Of a stretch of DNA of 64,000 nt, positions 36,268 through 44,828 are shown in pieces. The DNA lies in the NCBI GenBank assembly GCA_030041335.1, contig JASHOB010000215.1, positions 88,749 through 152,748 of the forward strand. The letters are read 5' to 3'. This DNA is from Alphaproteobacteria bacterium (lineage in GTDB: Bacteria > Pseudomonadota > Alphaproteobacteria > ATCC43930 > CGMCC-115725). A program made the translations under genes and the position numbers. Positions within the stretch are counted from its first letter, which is position 1. Each line of letters starts with the position of its first letter. Under the pieces are notes generated by a model. The model worked only from the letters and a program-made list of their open reading frames with translations. It had not been told where the DNA came from and ran no database searches.

Positions 36268-37020
36268 TCAGAAGAGGTGGCGAAAGCCCATCGTGGCGAA
36301 GGATGAGCCGCCATTGACGCCGTTGATCAGGCCGAAAATGCCGGAGCGGTGGTGGAAGCGCAGCACGAATTGGTTTTCGGGCTCGGAAGGGGAGGCGAAG
36401 GTGATCTCGGGGGTGAAGAAGTTGAGGAAGTAGGACCCGCGGTCACTCCCTGAGCGGAGGCGTTCCTCGGCGTCGATTTGGCTGGCGATGTCCGGGCCAT
36501 CGAAGATGGCGATGGTGGTCTTGACGTAGTTGTTCCAGGGAAAATAGGTCCAGCGGAACCCGGCGGCGAGCCAGCCTTCGGTTGCATGCATGTCGCCAAA
36601 GCGCTGGCCGATGCCGATTTCGACCTCGAGATCGAGCATGTCAAACATGGTGGCGTAACGACGGGAGAAGGTTCCGGCCGCGATTCCCGCATGGCCCCAC
36701 TGCCATTGCCATATCGGAATCGGGTTTTTGATCAGGAAGACGCTGGTCATGTCGCTCGTCACTTCCTGCCCGGCGTAGAACGCCGCCCCGCAATTGCCGT
36801 CGCAAGTGGTGAAGAAATTGTCGGTATGCCAAACCAGCCACGAATCCCCGCCCGAGGCGGGCGAAACGCTGGCCTCGCCTCCAAGGGCCGAGGCGGCCGA
36901 TGCCAGGGTCATCCCGGCCACGAGCGCCACAATGCGCCATCCGAGTGCCAGCGTGCTCCCCCTAATCTTGCTCGTGCGCCGCCGCTCGGACACACTAAAC
37001 GCGATAAATGATGTCAACAC
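36268..37020 (-). CDS. Outer-membrane beta-barrel protein, PagL-like
   Basis: This 250-residue protein has a signal peptide with the core near residues 30-46 and cleavage around ASAASA. Alternating strands follow (FRWTYFPWNNYVKTTIAIF, GSYFLNFFTPEITFASP), and it ends in GGSSFATMGFRHLF, an aromatic C-terminal outer-membrane signature. FHHRSGIFGLINGVNGG near the end recalls the His-x-Ser region of lipid A 3-O-deacylase (PagL)-like proteins. A true deacylase role is unproven. The start used is a GTG at 37020, preceded by no good Shine-Dalgarno, so the real start may be further in. Confidence 0.65.
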   Translation of the reverse strand: MLTSFIAFSVSERRRTSKIRGSTLALGWRIVALVAGMTLASAASALGGEASVSPASGGDSWLVWHTDNFFTTCDGNCGAAFYAGQEVTSDMTSVFLIKNPIPIWQWQWGHAGIAAGTFSRRYATMFDMLDLEVEIGIGQRFGDMHATEGWLAAGFRWTYFPWNNYVKTTIAIFDGPDIASQIDAEERLRSGSDRGSYFLNFFTPEITFASPSEPENQFVLRFHHRSGIFGLINGVNGGSSFATMGFRHLF

Positions 37021-37114
37021 ATTACCTTATCGCTTGTCATTACACTATTTTCAAAAGCAGCCTTGCGCGATCAGGGTTTGCCCCACCCCCGATGCAATTT
37101 ACCGGGTTCCTGGC

Positions 37115-37435
37115 CTAGTCGACCTCACCGATGGCGCCGGCGGCGCAGGTCCACACCCAACCCCGCGAGGAAACGCCGACAATGGTTTGATTCCGCACAT
37201 AGAACGCGACCAGGCAGAGCGGGTTGCCGACGACATCGCGGGCCTCGTAGAAATAGATCGTCGAACCCGATGGCGACGACGTTGTCGCAAGCGGCGGGCC
37301 GCGCCACGCATAGAGCGCTCGCGCCGGCATGGTTATATAAGCAAAACCGTCTTGCGACAGCTCGCCCGCGTCCCTGACGCCACATCCCGAAAGGCAGAGT
37401 GCTAGCAGGGCTCTCAGAACGGCACTGGCGCGCAT
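37115..37435 (-). CDS. Small putative lipoprotein
   Basis: This 106-residue protein has the start MRASAVLRALLALCLSGCG, a lipoprotein signal with lipobox LSGC and lipidated Cys at residue 18. The ATG at 37435 is preceded by a strong GGAGGAG. The mature part reads ITMPARALYAWRGPP and TIYFYEARDVVGNPLCLVAF, a small beta-rich domain with further cysteines. I recognise no family. It is divergent from the FO ATP synthase operon. Confidence 0.7.
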   Translation of the reverse strand: MRASAVLRALLALCLSGCGVRDAGELSQDGFAYITMPARALYAWRGPPLATTSSPSGSTIYFYEARDVVGNPLCLVAFYVRNQTIVGVSSRGWVWTCAAGAIGEVD

Positions 37436-37591
37436 TCGTCTCCTCCGGTCAGATGCTCGCCCCTCTTGCTCCGGTTTGCGGTCGGGGATCCGAAGCGGCA
37501 AGCGACAAATCCCCAATGTTATGCGCGAATGGACGGCAACTCACAATCCATACGTGCGCCGTACGTGCGGCAGATCGCGACTTCGCGTCGC

Positions 37592-37621
37592 TTGACACTG
37601 CCGCGATGCCGCGGCTACGGT
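37592..37621 (+). promoter_or_regulatory. Possible promoter of the FO ATP synthase operon
   Basis: A perfect TTGACA (37592-37597) is followed after 18 bases by TACGGT (37616-37621), a weak -10. It lies about 70 bases upstream of atpI, in the only sizeable gap before the operon. The -10 match is poor, so this is tentative. Confidence 0.35.
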
Positions 37622-37689
37622 GCGCGCCGTTTCGGCCGCCGAGGCAGCCGGGACCGCAAGTCTTTGCCTGTTCAGCGGACGGTTCTCCA

Positions 37690-38076
37690 ATGGGTGAACG
37701 GGACCCGCTCGAATCACTCAGACACCTGGAAAAGGGTCTCGATCGGGCACGACGGAATCGCGGCGACGGCGCGCAGGCGCCGCCCCGTGGCGGTTTCGGT
37801 CCGGGCGGTCAAAGCGCGTTGGGGCTGGCTTTCCGCATTAGCCTGGAATTGGTGGTGGCGGTCGTGGTGGGCGCGGGGATCGGCTGGGCGCTCGATCGCT
37901 GGCTCGGTACCGCGCCGTGGGGGATGATCGTCTTGTTCTTCCTCGGCGTCGCCGCGGGCATGGTCAATGTCTATCGGGCGATCGCCGGCATGGGCATGGC
38001 GATCGGCTATCGTGGGCGCGACCCGCCCCCGGCGCAAAGCGTAGGGTTTGACGAGGACGACGAGGACGAGAAATAA
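37690..38076 (+). CDS. atpI: ATP synthase protein I
   Basis: This 128-residue membrane protein helps assemble the c-ring or moves Mg into the ATP synthase. An N-terminal basic, Gly-rich cytoplasmic segment precedes two hydrophobic helices (LELVVAVVVGAGIGWALDRW and WGMIVLFFLGVAAGMVNVYR). This is the AtpI/AtpZ-type GWALDxxLGTxPWG motif. The C-terminus is acidic (DEDDEDEK). The chosen ATG gives the usual AtpI length; the frame is open further upstream. AtpB begins one base after the stop. Confidence 0.9.
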   Translation: MGERDPLESLRHLEKGLDRARRNRGDGAQAPPRGGFGPGGQSALGLAFRISLELVVAVVVGAGIGWALDRWLGTAPWGMIVLFFLGVAAGMVNVYRAIAGMGMAIGYRGRDPPPAQSVGFDEDDEDEK

Positions 38077-38077
38077 C

Positions 38078-38824
38078 GTGGCAGCAAGGGAAAATCCTCT
38101 CGCGCAGTTCATTATCAGGCCGCTAGTGCCGATCCATATTGGGGGCGTCGACATATCGTTCACCAACTCGGCGTTGCTCATGGTCATCGCCGGTCTGGTA
38201 CTGACCGTGCTGATGTTGGCGGCGTCACGCAGGGCGGCACTGGTCCCGGGGCGTTGGCAATCGCTGCCGGAGATGCTCTACGAGTTCGTCGCCAAATCGC
38301 TCATCGACGATAATATTGGGCCGGAGGGGCAGCGCTATTTCCCCTTCGTCTTTACCCTCTTCATGTTCGTGCTGTTGGGCAATCTGCTTGGGCTCATTCC
38401 CTACAGTTTCACCTTCACCAGTCACATCATCGTCACGTTCGGCATGGCGATTTTTATCTTTATCGCGGTGACCCTTATCGGCATCGCGCGGCACGGTTTT
38501 CGCTTCTTGACGCTGTTTGTGCCGCACGGCGTGCCGAAACCCCTTCTCATCCTGCTGGTGCCGATCGAGGTGCTGTCGTACTGCATCCGGCCGCTGACGC
38601 TGTCGATCCGGTTGTTCGCCAACATGCTGGCGGGCCACACAATGCTGGTGATCTTCGCCGGGTTCGTGGTACCGCTCGCGAGCTTCTATCTGGTGCCCGC
38701 CCTATTTCCGATCCTGATCGACGTACTGCTCTATTTTCTGGAGCTGTTGGTCGCGGTGTTGCAGGCCTTTGTCTTCGCGATTCTGACCTGCCTCTATCTC
38801 AACGACGCTATTCACCTTCACTGA
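38078..38824 (+). CDS. atpB: ATP synthase FO subunit a
   Basis: This 248-residue inner-membrane subunit forms the proton half-channels with the c-ring. Family motifs are PLVPIHIGGVDISFTNSALL at the N-terminus, LGNLLGLIPYSFTFTSHI, and LSIRLFANMLAGHTMLV, carrying the essential Arg. AFVFAILTCLYLNDAIHLH is the C-terminal helix, with a Gln/Asn-flanked channel residue. I chose the GTG at 38078, one base after atpI, giving VAARENPLAQF; a TTG at 38048 inside atpI is the other candidate. Confidence 0.96.
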   Translation: MAARENPLAQFIIRPLVPIHIGGVDISFTNSALLMVIAGLVLTVLMLAASRRAALVPGRWQSLPEMLYEFVAKSLIDDNIGPEGQRYFPFVFTLFMFVLLGNLLGLIPYSFTFTSHIIVTFGMAIFIFIAVTLIGIARHGFRFLTLFVPHGVPKPLLILLVPIEVLSYCIRPLTLSIRLFANMLAGHTMLVIFAGFVVPLASFYLVPALFPILIDVLLYFLELLVAVLQAFVFAILTCLYLNDAIHLH

Positions 38825-38845
38825 TTATCCTTAGAGAGGAACATC

Positions 38846-39067
38846 ATGGATCTCGCTTCCGCCAAAATGATCGGCGCCGGCCTCGCCTGCATTGCCCTGG
38901 TCGGCGCCGGCATCGGCATCGGCAACGTGTTCTCGTCGCTGATCAGTGCGCTCGCGCGCAACCCCGCGGCTCAGGTCACGCCGTTCGCCTTCCTGGGTTT
39001 CGCGCTGGCCGAAGCGACCGGCCTGTTTGGCCTCGCGATCGCGTTCCTGATCCTGTTCGTGTTCTAG
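38846..39067 (+). CDS. atpE: ATP synthase FO subunit c
   Basis: This 73-residue hairpin proteolipid forms the rotating ring. TM1 contains [14 protein letters not shown] glycine-rich packing. The polar loop holds ARNPAAQ. TM2 has [18 protein letters not shown] with the proton-carrying Glu. A Shine-Dalgarno GAGAGGAA lies upstream of the ATG. The AEATGLF form is the usual alphaproteobacterial variant. Confidence 0.97.
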   Translation: MDLASAKMIGAGLACIALVGAGIGIGNVFSSLISALARNPAAQVTPFAFLGFALAEATGLFGLAIAFLILFVF

Positions 39068-39083
39068 CCGGCGCGCAGCAAGC

Positions 39084-39575
39084 ATGCCGCAACTCGTCGT
39101 CTCGACTTTTCCGTCGCAGCTCCTCTGGCTGGCGATCACCTTCGTCGTGCTCTATGTGCTGATGTCGCGGCTGGCTTTGCCGCGCGTCGGCAACATCATC
39201 TTGGCGCGCCGCAACCAGATCGACGGTGATCTCGAAAAAGCGAGCGCGATGAAAGCCGAGGCCGAAGCGGTCATCGCCGCCTACGAACGGGCGCTTGCCG
39301 CGGCGCGGCAATCGGCCCAGGGCGTGCTGAAGGAAACGGGCGACAGGCTTGCCGCGGCGGCCGCTGAGCGGCACAAGCTGCTGGCAGACAAGCTTGCGGC
39401 CGAGACTGCCATTGCCGAGAAGCGCATCGTCGAAGCCAAGAGCGCGGCGCTCAACGATCTCAAGAGTGTCGCGGCTGAGGTGGCGCGCACCGCGGTCGGC
39501 AAGCTCACCGGCGAAACCGTCGACGACGGTGTCGTCGCCACCGCTATCAACCGTGCGGTCGGGGAGCACGGCTGA
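39084..39575 (+). CDS. atpF': ATP synthase FO subunit b'
   Basis: This 163-residue peripheral stalk subunit has one N-terminal membrane helix (LLWLAITFVVLYVLMSRLAL). A long Ala/Lys/Glu coiled coil follows. It differs from subunit b in lacking a basic cytoplasmic turn near the start. Alphaproteobacteria and photosynthetic bacteria have a b/b' heterodimer, and the order c-b'-b here is the standard one. The stop shares a base with the subunit b start at 39575. Confidence 0.93.
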   Translation: MPQLVVSTFPSQLLWLAITFVVLYVLMSRLALPRVGNIILARRNQIDGDLEKASAMKAEAEAVIAAYERALAAARQSAQGVLKETGDRLAAAAAERHKLLADKLAAETAIAEKRIVEAKSAALNDLKSVAAEVARTAVGKLTGETVDDGVVATAINRAVGEHG

Positions 39576-40063
39576 TGGCGACCTTCCGCGATCCCGAATT
39601 TTGGGTGGCAATCGCGTTCGTGATCGCTTTCGCGTTTCTGGTGTGGAAAGCGTCGCCGGTAATCATGCGGATGCTCGACAGCCGCGCCGCCAGGATCAAG
39701 ACCGATCTCGAGGAAGCGGCGAAACTGCGCAATGACGCGCGGCGAACGCTCGCCGAGTTTCAGCAACGACAGAGAGATGCGCTGAAAGAGGCGGAGGGAA
39801 TCATCGCGCAAGCCAAGCTCGAGGCCGAACGGGTCGCGCAAGCGGCCGAGCGCGACCTTGCCGCCGCGCTGGAGCGGCGCCAGCAGCAAGCCGTGGAGAA
39901 GATCTCGCTGGCCGAGGCCAAGGCGCTTGCGGAGGTGCGCAACCAGGCCGTGGACGTCGCGATTGCCGCCGTGCGGCGCATTCTTGCCGACGATCTCACC
40001 GCTGCACGAAAAAACACCCTTATCGACGAGGCAATTGCCGATTTATCGAAACGGCTGAATTAG
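39575..40063 (+). CDS. atpF: ATP synthase FO subunit b
   Basis: This 162-residue peripheral stalk subunit has one membrane helix (FWVAIAFVIAFAFLVWKASP). A charged coiled coil follows (MRMLDSRAARIKTDLEEAAKLR and EAEGIIAQAKLEAERVAQAA). The C-terminus binds F1 delta. It is the last FO gene. F1 genes (delta, alpha, gamma, beta, epsilon) are absent here and must be elsewhere, as is usual in alphaproteobacteria. Confidence 0.94.
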   Translation: MATFRDPEFWVAIAFVIAFAFLVWKASPVIMRMLDSRAARIKTDLEEAAKLRNDARRTLAEFQQRQRDALKEAEGIIAQAKLEAERVAQAAERDLAAALERRQQQAVEKISLAEAKALAEVRNQAVDVAIAAVRRILADDLTAARKNTLIDEAIADLSKRLN

Positions 40064-40114
40064 ACTTCAGTCGATCCCCGACGCCCTTGGGTGTCGCTGG
40101 CGACCCGAGACTTC

Positions 40115-40876
40115 TTAGACCGTCAAGCCGCCGTCGCAGATCACCGTCTGCCCCGTCACCATGGTGGCGCCAAAACCGAGATAGACAATGAGGTCGCCGA
40201 TTTCCGCGGGGGCGGCGCGTTTTTTCAGGAGCGAGCGCTCAATCGAGCCGCGGCGCTGTTCCTGGGTCCATTCGATCTGCCATGAACTATCGACGCCGCC
40301 GGGTGCTACGGCGTTGACACGCACTTCGGGTGCCAAGGCCCTTGCCAGGTTCTTGGTGAGATTGACCAGGCCCGCCTTGCTCGCGCCGTAAGGCATTGAG
40401 CTGCCGCCCGAGCCGGTACCGGCGATGGAAGCGGTGTTGACGATGGCACCGTGCGCCGCCTTCAGGGCCGGTGCCGCCACCTTGCTGCAGCGGAACGGGC
40501 CGAGCAGGTTCGTCGCCAGGATCGTTGTCCACAATTGCTCGGTGACGAGATCGAGCCGGGCCATGTCGACGGTCGCGCGCACTCCAGGGGTGCCGGCGTT
40601 GTTGACAAGAAGGTCGAGCCGGCCGAGATGGTCGATCGCCTTGCCAACCATGGTAACGGCGGCGTCCGCCTCTCCGACGTGGCCGGGCGCGGCAATCACG
40701 CTCAGCCCTTCGGCCTTCAGCTTTGCGATCTCATCGGGACCACGCGGATCATCGGGCAGGTAGTTGATCGCCACGCTGGCGCCGGAGCGCGCCAGGATGG
40801 TCGCGGTGGCGAGACCGATGCCCGACGCGGCGCCGGTCACCAGGGCTGCCTTGCCCGCCAATTCGTAGCGAATCAT
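40115..40876 (-). CDS. SDR-family oxidoreductase
   Basis: This 253-residue short-chain dehydrogenase has TGAASGIG (residues 14-21), LVNNAGTPG, Ser in NTASIAG, Tyr-x-x-x-Lys in MPYGASKAGL, and the C-terminal MVTGQTVICDGGLTV. I chose the ATG at 40876 because a GGAGGA lies 4-9 bases upstream; it overlaps the cupin gene stop (ATGA). It is the fourth gene of the gloB-GST-cupin-SDR run. An Asn replaces the acidic residue after beta-2, leaving NADP as a possible cofactor. The substrate is unknown. Confidence 0.92.
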   Translation of the reverse strand: MIRYELAGKAALVTGAASGIGLATATILARSGASVAINYLPDDPRGPDEIAKLKAEGLSVIAAPGHVGEADAAVTMVGKAIDHLGRLDLLVNNAGTPGVRATVDMARLDLVTEQLWTTILATNLLGPFRCSKVAAPALKAAHGAIVNTASIAGTGSGGSSMPYGASKAGLVNLTKNLARALAPEVRVNAVAPGGVDSSWQIEWTQEQRRGSIERSLLKKRAAPAEIGDLIVYLGFGATMVTGQTVICDGGLTV

Positions 40877-41301
40877 TGATCCTCCTCGGGCTGCCATCCG
40901 GGTGGCGCCAATTCAAAGCCGGCAAACTCGAAGGCGGGTGACACGGTGCAGCCGACAAGGGTCCAGGCGCCGAGACTGCGCGCGGCCTGCCAGGCGAAAG
41001 CCGGCACCACGGCCTGCGGCCGCTCGCCGGCACCGAGGTCATTGCCCAAACGTACCGTGTCGCGTTCGATCCTCAATTCCAAAGCATCGCCGGCGTACCA
41101 ATGCCAGATTTCCGCGGCGTCGACTCGGTGCCAGTGTGAACGCTCGCCGGCGCACAGCAGATAGTAGATAGCGGTAATGGCCGCGCGCGTTCCGGCCGGC
41201 GCGTCGCCACGATAGGTTTCGCGGTACCAGCCGCCCTCGGGATGCGGCGCCAATTGGAGCGCGGCGATGATCGCTTCTGCCGGCCCGTCCCGGGCTGCCA
41301 T
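40873..41301 (-). CDS. Cupin domain protein (DUF985 family)
   Basis: This 142-residue protein matches the DUF985 cupin: LQLAPHPEGGWYRETYRGD at the start, AITAIYYLLCAGERSHWHRV, then EIWHWYAGDALELRI and GCTVSPAFEFAGFELAPPGW. His residues in SHWHRVDAAEIWHWY can bind metal in the jellyroll. The chosen ATG at 41301 overlaps the GST stop (TGATG). It overlaps the SDR start by four bases. No enzyme activity is established for the family. Confidence 0.92.
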   Translation of the reverse strand: MAARDGPAEAIIAALQLAPHPEGGWYRETYRGDAPAGTRAAITAIYYLLCAGERSHWHRVDAAEIWHWYAGDALELRIERDTVRLGNDLGAGERPQAVVPAFAWQAARSLGAWTLVGCTVSPAFEFAGFELAPPGWQPEEDQ

Positions 41302-41921
41302 CAACTTTCGCGCGGTGCCGAGAGCTGCATCGATTTGCGGCGGTTGAAATCCTCGAACCAAACCCCGAGTTGACGGTGGCGCATGCGCCATTCCTCGTTG
41401 GCGAAGCGGAAATCAAGATAGCCGAGCGCGCAGCCGATGGTGATCTGCCCGATCGTGAGCGGACCGCCAAGCGCGCCGGCCGCGGTCTCGATCTCCAAGG
41501 CTGCCAATGCGCCGCGTACGCGCCGCATCTGACTCTCCACCCAATCCTGCCAGCGCATTTCCTGCGGCCGCAGATTCTCGTAGCGCACCAGGATCGCCGC
41601 CTCCAGCAGGCCGTCGGCGAGCGCCTGCTGGCGCAGGGCCGTCCAGCGCGCCGCCCCCGAGGGCGGAAACAACTTCGGACCATCGTGCAGCGTGTCGAGA
41701 TATTCGCAGATGACCGGCGAGTCATAGAGGATGGTGCCGTCATCCGTGGTCAAGGCCGGCACCTTGATCAACGGATTCTCGCGCGCCATCTCCTCGTTCG
41801 GCCTGACCGGGGAGACCGAGGTCGAGACGCGCTCGATGCGCTCGCTCAAGCCAGTCTCGAGCGACACCACCACCACTTTACGGACAAAGGGCGAAGCGGC
41901 TGCGAAACGCAATTTCATCAT
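41301..41921 (-). CDS. Glutathione S-transferase family protein
   Basis: This 206-residue protein has an N-terminal thioredoxin-like domain: RFAAASPFVRKVVVVSLETG, NPLIKVPALTTDDGTILYDS (cis-Pro after Val and the Asp-Ser glutathione gamma-Glu contact), and VICEYLD. An all-helical C-terminal domain follows. Ser10 sits where the catalytic Ser/Cys is expected. The ATG is 12 bases downstream of the gloB stop, so both are probably on one transcript; both use glutathione. Confidence 0.92.
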   Translation of the reverse strand: MMKLRFAAASPFVRKVVVVSLETGLSERIERVSTSVSPVRPNEEMARENPLIKVPALTTDDGTILYDSPVICEYLDTLHDGPKLFPPSGAARWTALRQQALADGLLEAAILVRYENLRPQEMRWQDWVESQMRRVRGALAALEIETAAGALGGPLTIGQITIGCALGYLDFRFANEEWRMRHRQLGVWFEDFNRRKSMQLSAPRES

Positions 41922-41933
41922 GATGCTTTCCCC

Positions 41934-42701
41934 TCAGAAAATATCCTTGCGATGGCGAATCTCGGCGAACGTGGCGACCGGGTCGCCGACGGTACCAGCC
42001 AATTGTTGCAACGCGGGGTGATCGGCGCGCAAAAATGGATTGGTCAACAGTTCTTCCGCCAACGTGCCGGGCACGGTCGGGATATTGTTGGCGCGCATGT
42101 CGTCAATCCGCCGCGCCCGCGCCCGCAGCTCGGCGTTGCCAGGCTCGACGGTGAGAGCGAAGCGCGCATTGTTCTGTGTATATTCATGCGCGCAATAGAT
42201 GCGCGTTTCGGGTGGCAGAGCTTTGAGCTTGCCGAGCGAATTCCACATCTGCGCCGGCGTGCCTTCGAACAAGCGGCCGCAGCCCATGATGAACATCGTG
42301 TCGCCGCAGAACAGCGCTTTTGTATCTGCGAACCAATAGGCGATGTGACCGCGCGTGTGTCCGGGCACATCGAATACGCGTGCAAGGCGCCGGCCGAACC
42401 CGTAAGTGTCGCCCTCGCCAACCACGATGTCGATGCCGGGAATTCGATCGCGGTCGGCCCGCGGCCCGACAATGGTGCAGCCGGTCGCGGCTTTCAGCTC
42501 GAGGTTGCCCCCGGTGTGATCGGCGTGGTGGTGGGTGTTGAGGATATGGGTGAGGCGCCACCCGGTTTCTTTCAATGCATCAAACACGGGCCCGGCGACG
42601 GCGGGATCGACCGCCGCCGTGGCCGCGGTATCGGGATCGCGGATCAGATAGACATAGTTGTCCCGCAGCACCGGAATCTGGCGAATCGCCAATTCAGCCA
42701 T
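41934..42701 (-). CDS. gloB: Hydroxyacylglutathione hydrolase (glyoxalase II)
   Basis: This 255-residue metallo-beta-lactamase-fold enzyme hydrolyses S-D-lactoylglutathione to D-lactate and glutathione, the second step of methylglyoxal detoxification. THHHADHTGG at residues 56-65 binds the two metals. VFDVPGHTRGHIAYWF carries another His; FCGDTMFIMGCGRLFEGTP and CAHEYTQNNARFAL are diagnostic for glyoxalase II. It heads the gloB-GST-cupin-SDR operon and is divergent from a methyltransferase with 59 bases between. Confidence 0.95.
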   Translation of the reverse strand: MAELAIRQIPVLRDNYVYLIRDPDTAATAAVDPAVAGPVFDALKETGWRLTHILNTHHHADHTGGNLELKAATGCTIVGPRADRDRIPGIDIVVGEGDTYGFGRRLARVFDVPGHTRGHIAYWFADTKALFCGDTMFIMGCGRLFEGTPAQMWNSLGKLKALPPETRIYCAHEYTQNNARFALTVEPGNAELRARARRIDDMRANNIPTVPGTLAEELLTNPFLRADHPALQQLAGTVGDPVATFAEIRHRKDIF

Positions 42702-42748
42702 GGTCCCTCCTTGACGGGCCTAAGGTAAATCTTCGCAGCGTCTCATGC

Positions 42749-42760
42749 TACACTCAAACC
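42749..42760 (+). promoter_or_regulatory. -10-like element suggesting a leaderless methyltransferase mRNA
   Basis: TACACT (42749-42754) ends six bases before the ATG at 42761, where a transcript from this -10 would start at or beside the A of ATG. The bases between are CAAACC, with no Shine-Dalgarno. The -35 is weak. This fits a leaderless mRNA. Confidence 0.4.
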
Positions 42761-43489
42761 ATGTTCGTCGACGTGGTCGATCTGCGCGACTTTTATCAGT
42801 CGCGTCTGGGTCAGGTAGCGCGCCGGCAGTTGCGCGCCCGCATCCGCAAGGTATGGCCCGATGTAACCGGAATGCGGGTGCTCGGGCTCGGCTTCGCCAC
42901 GCCCTATCTGCGCCCCTTCCTTGGCGAAGCCGAACGCGTCTTCGCACTGATGCCGGCGAGCCAAGGGGTTCTGCCATGGCCGATCGGAGAGAAGAATCTG
43001 GTCGCGCTTGCCGATGAGGGCGAATTGCCGCTGCAGGATTATTCGATCGACCGCGTCCTGCTGATGCATGGTCTCGAGTTCAGCGAGCGCAGCCGTGCGC
43101 TTTTGAACGAAGTCTGGCGCGTGCTCGCCGGCGGTGGCCGGCTACTGGTATTGGTGCCAAATCGTCGCAGCCTTTGGGCAGTGAATGCCGGCACCCCGTT
43201 CGGGCAGGGCAGTCCCTATTCTCATCCGCAGTTGGTGCGCCTGCTGCGCGATACCAAATTCACACCCGAACGGGCGGAAGCGGCGCTGTTCGTGCCGCCG
43301 GCCAGGTCCCGCATGATCCTGCGTTCGGCGGGCGCACTCGAACGCATCGGCGCGCGTTGGTTCAACCGCTTCGGCGGTGTAGTGATGATCGAGGCGACGA
43401 AGCAGCTCTACCGCCCCGCTTCGGAACGTGCAGAAAAGCGTCGCACGGTCTATGTTCCTGCGAACGCCCCCTTGGTTCCCGGGAGATAG
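42761..43489 (+). CDS. SAM-dependent methyltransferase (Methyltransf_11 type)
   Basis: This 242-residue protein has a class I methyltransferase core: GMRVLGLGFATPYLRPFL (a degenerate motif I), SIDRVLLMHGLEFSER (motif II region), and NEVWRVLAGGGRLLVLVPNR, the post-II motif. The divergent gloB neighbour is a recurrent alphaproteobacterial pairing. There is no Shine-Dalgarno; a -10-like box suggests leaderless translation. The target is unknown. The M20 gene begins two bases after its stop. Confidence 0.88.
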   Translation: MFVDVVDLRDFYQSRLGQVARRQLRARIRKVWPDVTGMRVLGLGFATPYLRPFLGEAERVFALMPASQGVLPWPIGEKNLVALADEGELPLQDYSIDRVLLMHGLEFSERSRALLNEVWRVLAGGGRLLVLVPNRRSLWAVNAGTPFGQGSPYSHPQLVRLLRDTKFTPERAEAALFVPPARSRMILRSAGALERIGARWFNRFGGVVMIEATKQLYRPASERAEKRRTVYVPANAPLVPGR

Positions 43490-43491
43490 CA

Positions 43492-44682
43492 ATGACGGAT
43501 TTTGTTGCCGAAGCAACGGCGGTGCTGCGGGAAGCCGTGGCCTTGCGCCGCCGCATTCACGAGCAGCCGGAACTTGGTCTTCACAATCCGATCACCGCAG
43601 CCCTGGTCGAGGAGCAGTTGCACGGGCTCGACGTCGGAATCGCGCGCAGTACATCGACCTCCGGCTTAGTCGTGTCGCTCGCGGGCACGCGCCCGGGCAA
43701 GACAATCTTGTTGCGCGGCGACACCGATGCACTGCCGATGCCGGAGGACACCGGCTTGCCGTTCAAAAGCAAGATCGACGGTCGCATGCATGCCTGTGGC
43801 CATGACGCCCATACTGCGATGCTGGTGCACGCCGCCCGTCTGCTCCATCGCCATCGCGACGAATTTGCCGGCACGGTCAAATTCATGTTTCAGCCCGGCG
43901 AAGAGGGCTATCACGGCGCGCGCTATATGATCGAGGAGGGGTTGATCGACGCCGACCCCAAGCCCGACGCTGCTTTTGCGCTCCACCAAATTCCTAATCT
44001 CAAGGTGAGCACTATCGCCAGCAAGGCGGGTCCGATCATGGGCTCTGCCGATGCCTGGCAAATGACAGTGAAAGGGCGGGGCGGCCACGCCTCGGCGCCC
44101 CACGACGCGATCGATCCCATGCCGGTCGCGTTCGAGATCGGCCTTGCTTTGCAGAACATGGTGACGCGGCGTCACAACGTGTTCGATCCGGTCGTCGTGA
44201 CCGTGGCACATATCGCGGGCGGCACGACGAACAATGTCATTCCGGAGGCGATCGAGCTCGAGGGGACGTTGCGCGCGACCTCGCCGGGCGCACGGCAGGC
44301 GGCGCAGGAGAATATCGAGCGCATCATGAAGCATGTCGCCGCGGCCCATCTCTGCACCGCCGAAATCAAGTTCACCCAGGGTTATCCGGTGACGGTAAAC
44401 GACGCCCGCTTCTTCGATTTCGCCCGCGAAGTCGCGCGCGAAGTTGCCGGCGACAGCGGTTTTGCCCCGATGGCCTCACCGCTGATGGGCGCCGAGGATT
44501 TCTCTTATGTGCTCCAGCGCATTCCCGGCGTCATGTTCGCGCTTGGCGCCATGCCGGAGGAGCGTGACCCCAGTGGCCGGGTTGCCCCGAACCACTCGAA
44601 CCGAATGATCCTCAACGAGAACGCGATGGCCACGGGCATCGCCATGCATGCGGCCATCGCCACCAGGTTTTTGGCCGCCTGA
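43492..44682 (+). CDS. M20 family amidohydrolase (N-acyl amino acid / hippurate hydrolase type)
   Basis: This 396-residue metallopeptidase-fold enzyme hydrolyses N-acyl amino acids or aromatic amides. It has RRRIHEQPELGLHNP at the N-terminus, LLRGDTDALPMPEDTGLPFK, MHACGHDAHTAM with metal ligands, and FMFQPGEEGYHGARYMIEEG containing the catalytic Glu pair. GGHASAPHDAIDPM opens the dimerisation domain, and SPLMGAEDFSYVL and NHSNRM complete the site. The ATG has GGGAGATAGC upstream. It follows the methyltransferase by two bases. Confidence 0.94.
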   Translation: MTDFVAEATAVLREAVALRRRIHEQPELGLHNPITAALVEEQLHGLDVGIARSTSTSGLVVSLAGTRPGKTILLRGDTDALPMPEDTGLPFKSKIDGRMHACGHDAHTAMLVHAARLLHRHRDEFAGTVKFMFQPGEEGYHGARYMIEEGLIDADPKPDAAFALHQIPNLKVSTIASKAGPIMGSADAWQMTVKGRGGHASAPHDAIDPMPVAFEIGLALQNMVTRRHNVFDPVVVTVAHIAGGTTNNVIPEAIELEGTLRATSPGARQAAQENIERIMKHVAAAHLCTAEIKFTQGYPVTVNDARFFDFAREVAREVAGDSGFAPMASPLMGAEDFSYVLQRIPGVMFALGAMPEERDPSGRVAPNHSNRMILNENAMATGIAMHAAIATRFLAA

Positions 44683-44698
44683 CAACGCCAAAGCAGCG

Positions 44699-44723
44699 TT
44701 CCCCGCAAGTTGACAGCGGGGAA
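44699..44723 (+). terminator. Perfect 8-bp hairpin after the M20 gene
   Basis: TTCCCCGC (44699-44706) pairs with GCGGGGAA (44716-44723) around a nine-base loop, 17 bases after the stop. There is no T-run downstream on either strand, so it may be a factor-assisted terminator or mRNA-stabilising hairpin. Confidence 0.4.
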
Positions 44724-44828
44724 AGATCAGCGAATTGTCTGGCACTATCTCTTGGACCGCGACCGACGCGCCCGATCTCGATGGCGCGTCAAGGCCGCCC
44801 CTGCGCCATCCATTCTGATTCGCCCAGA

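Noticed and set aside
40077..40096. CGACGCCC/GGGTGTCG hairpin between atpF and the convergent SDR
   Set aside because: The loop is only two bases and no T-run follows, so I could not support a terminator.
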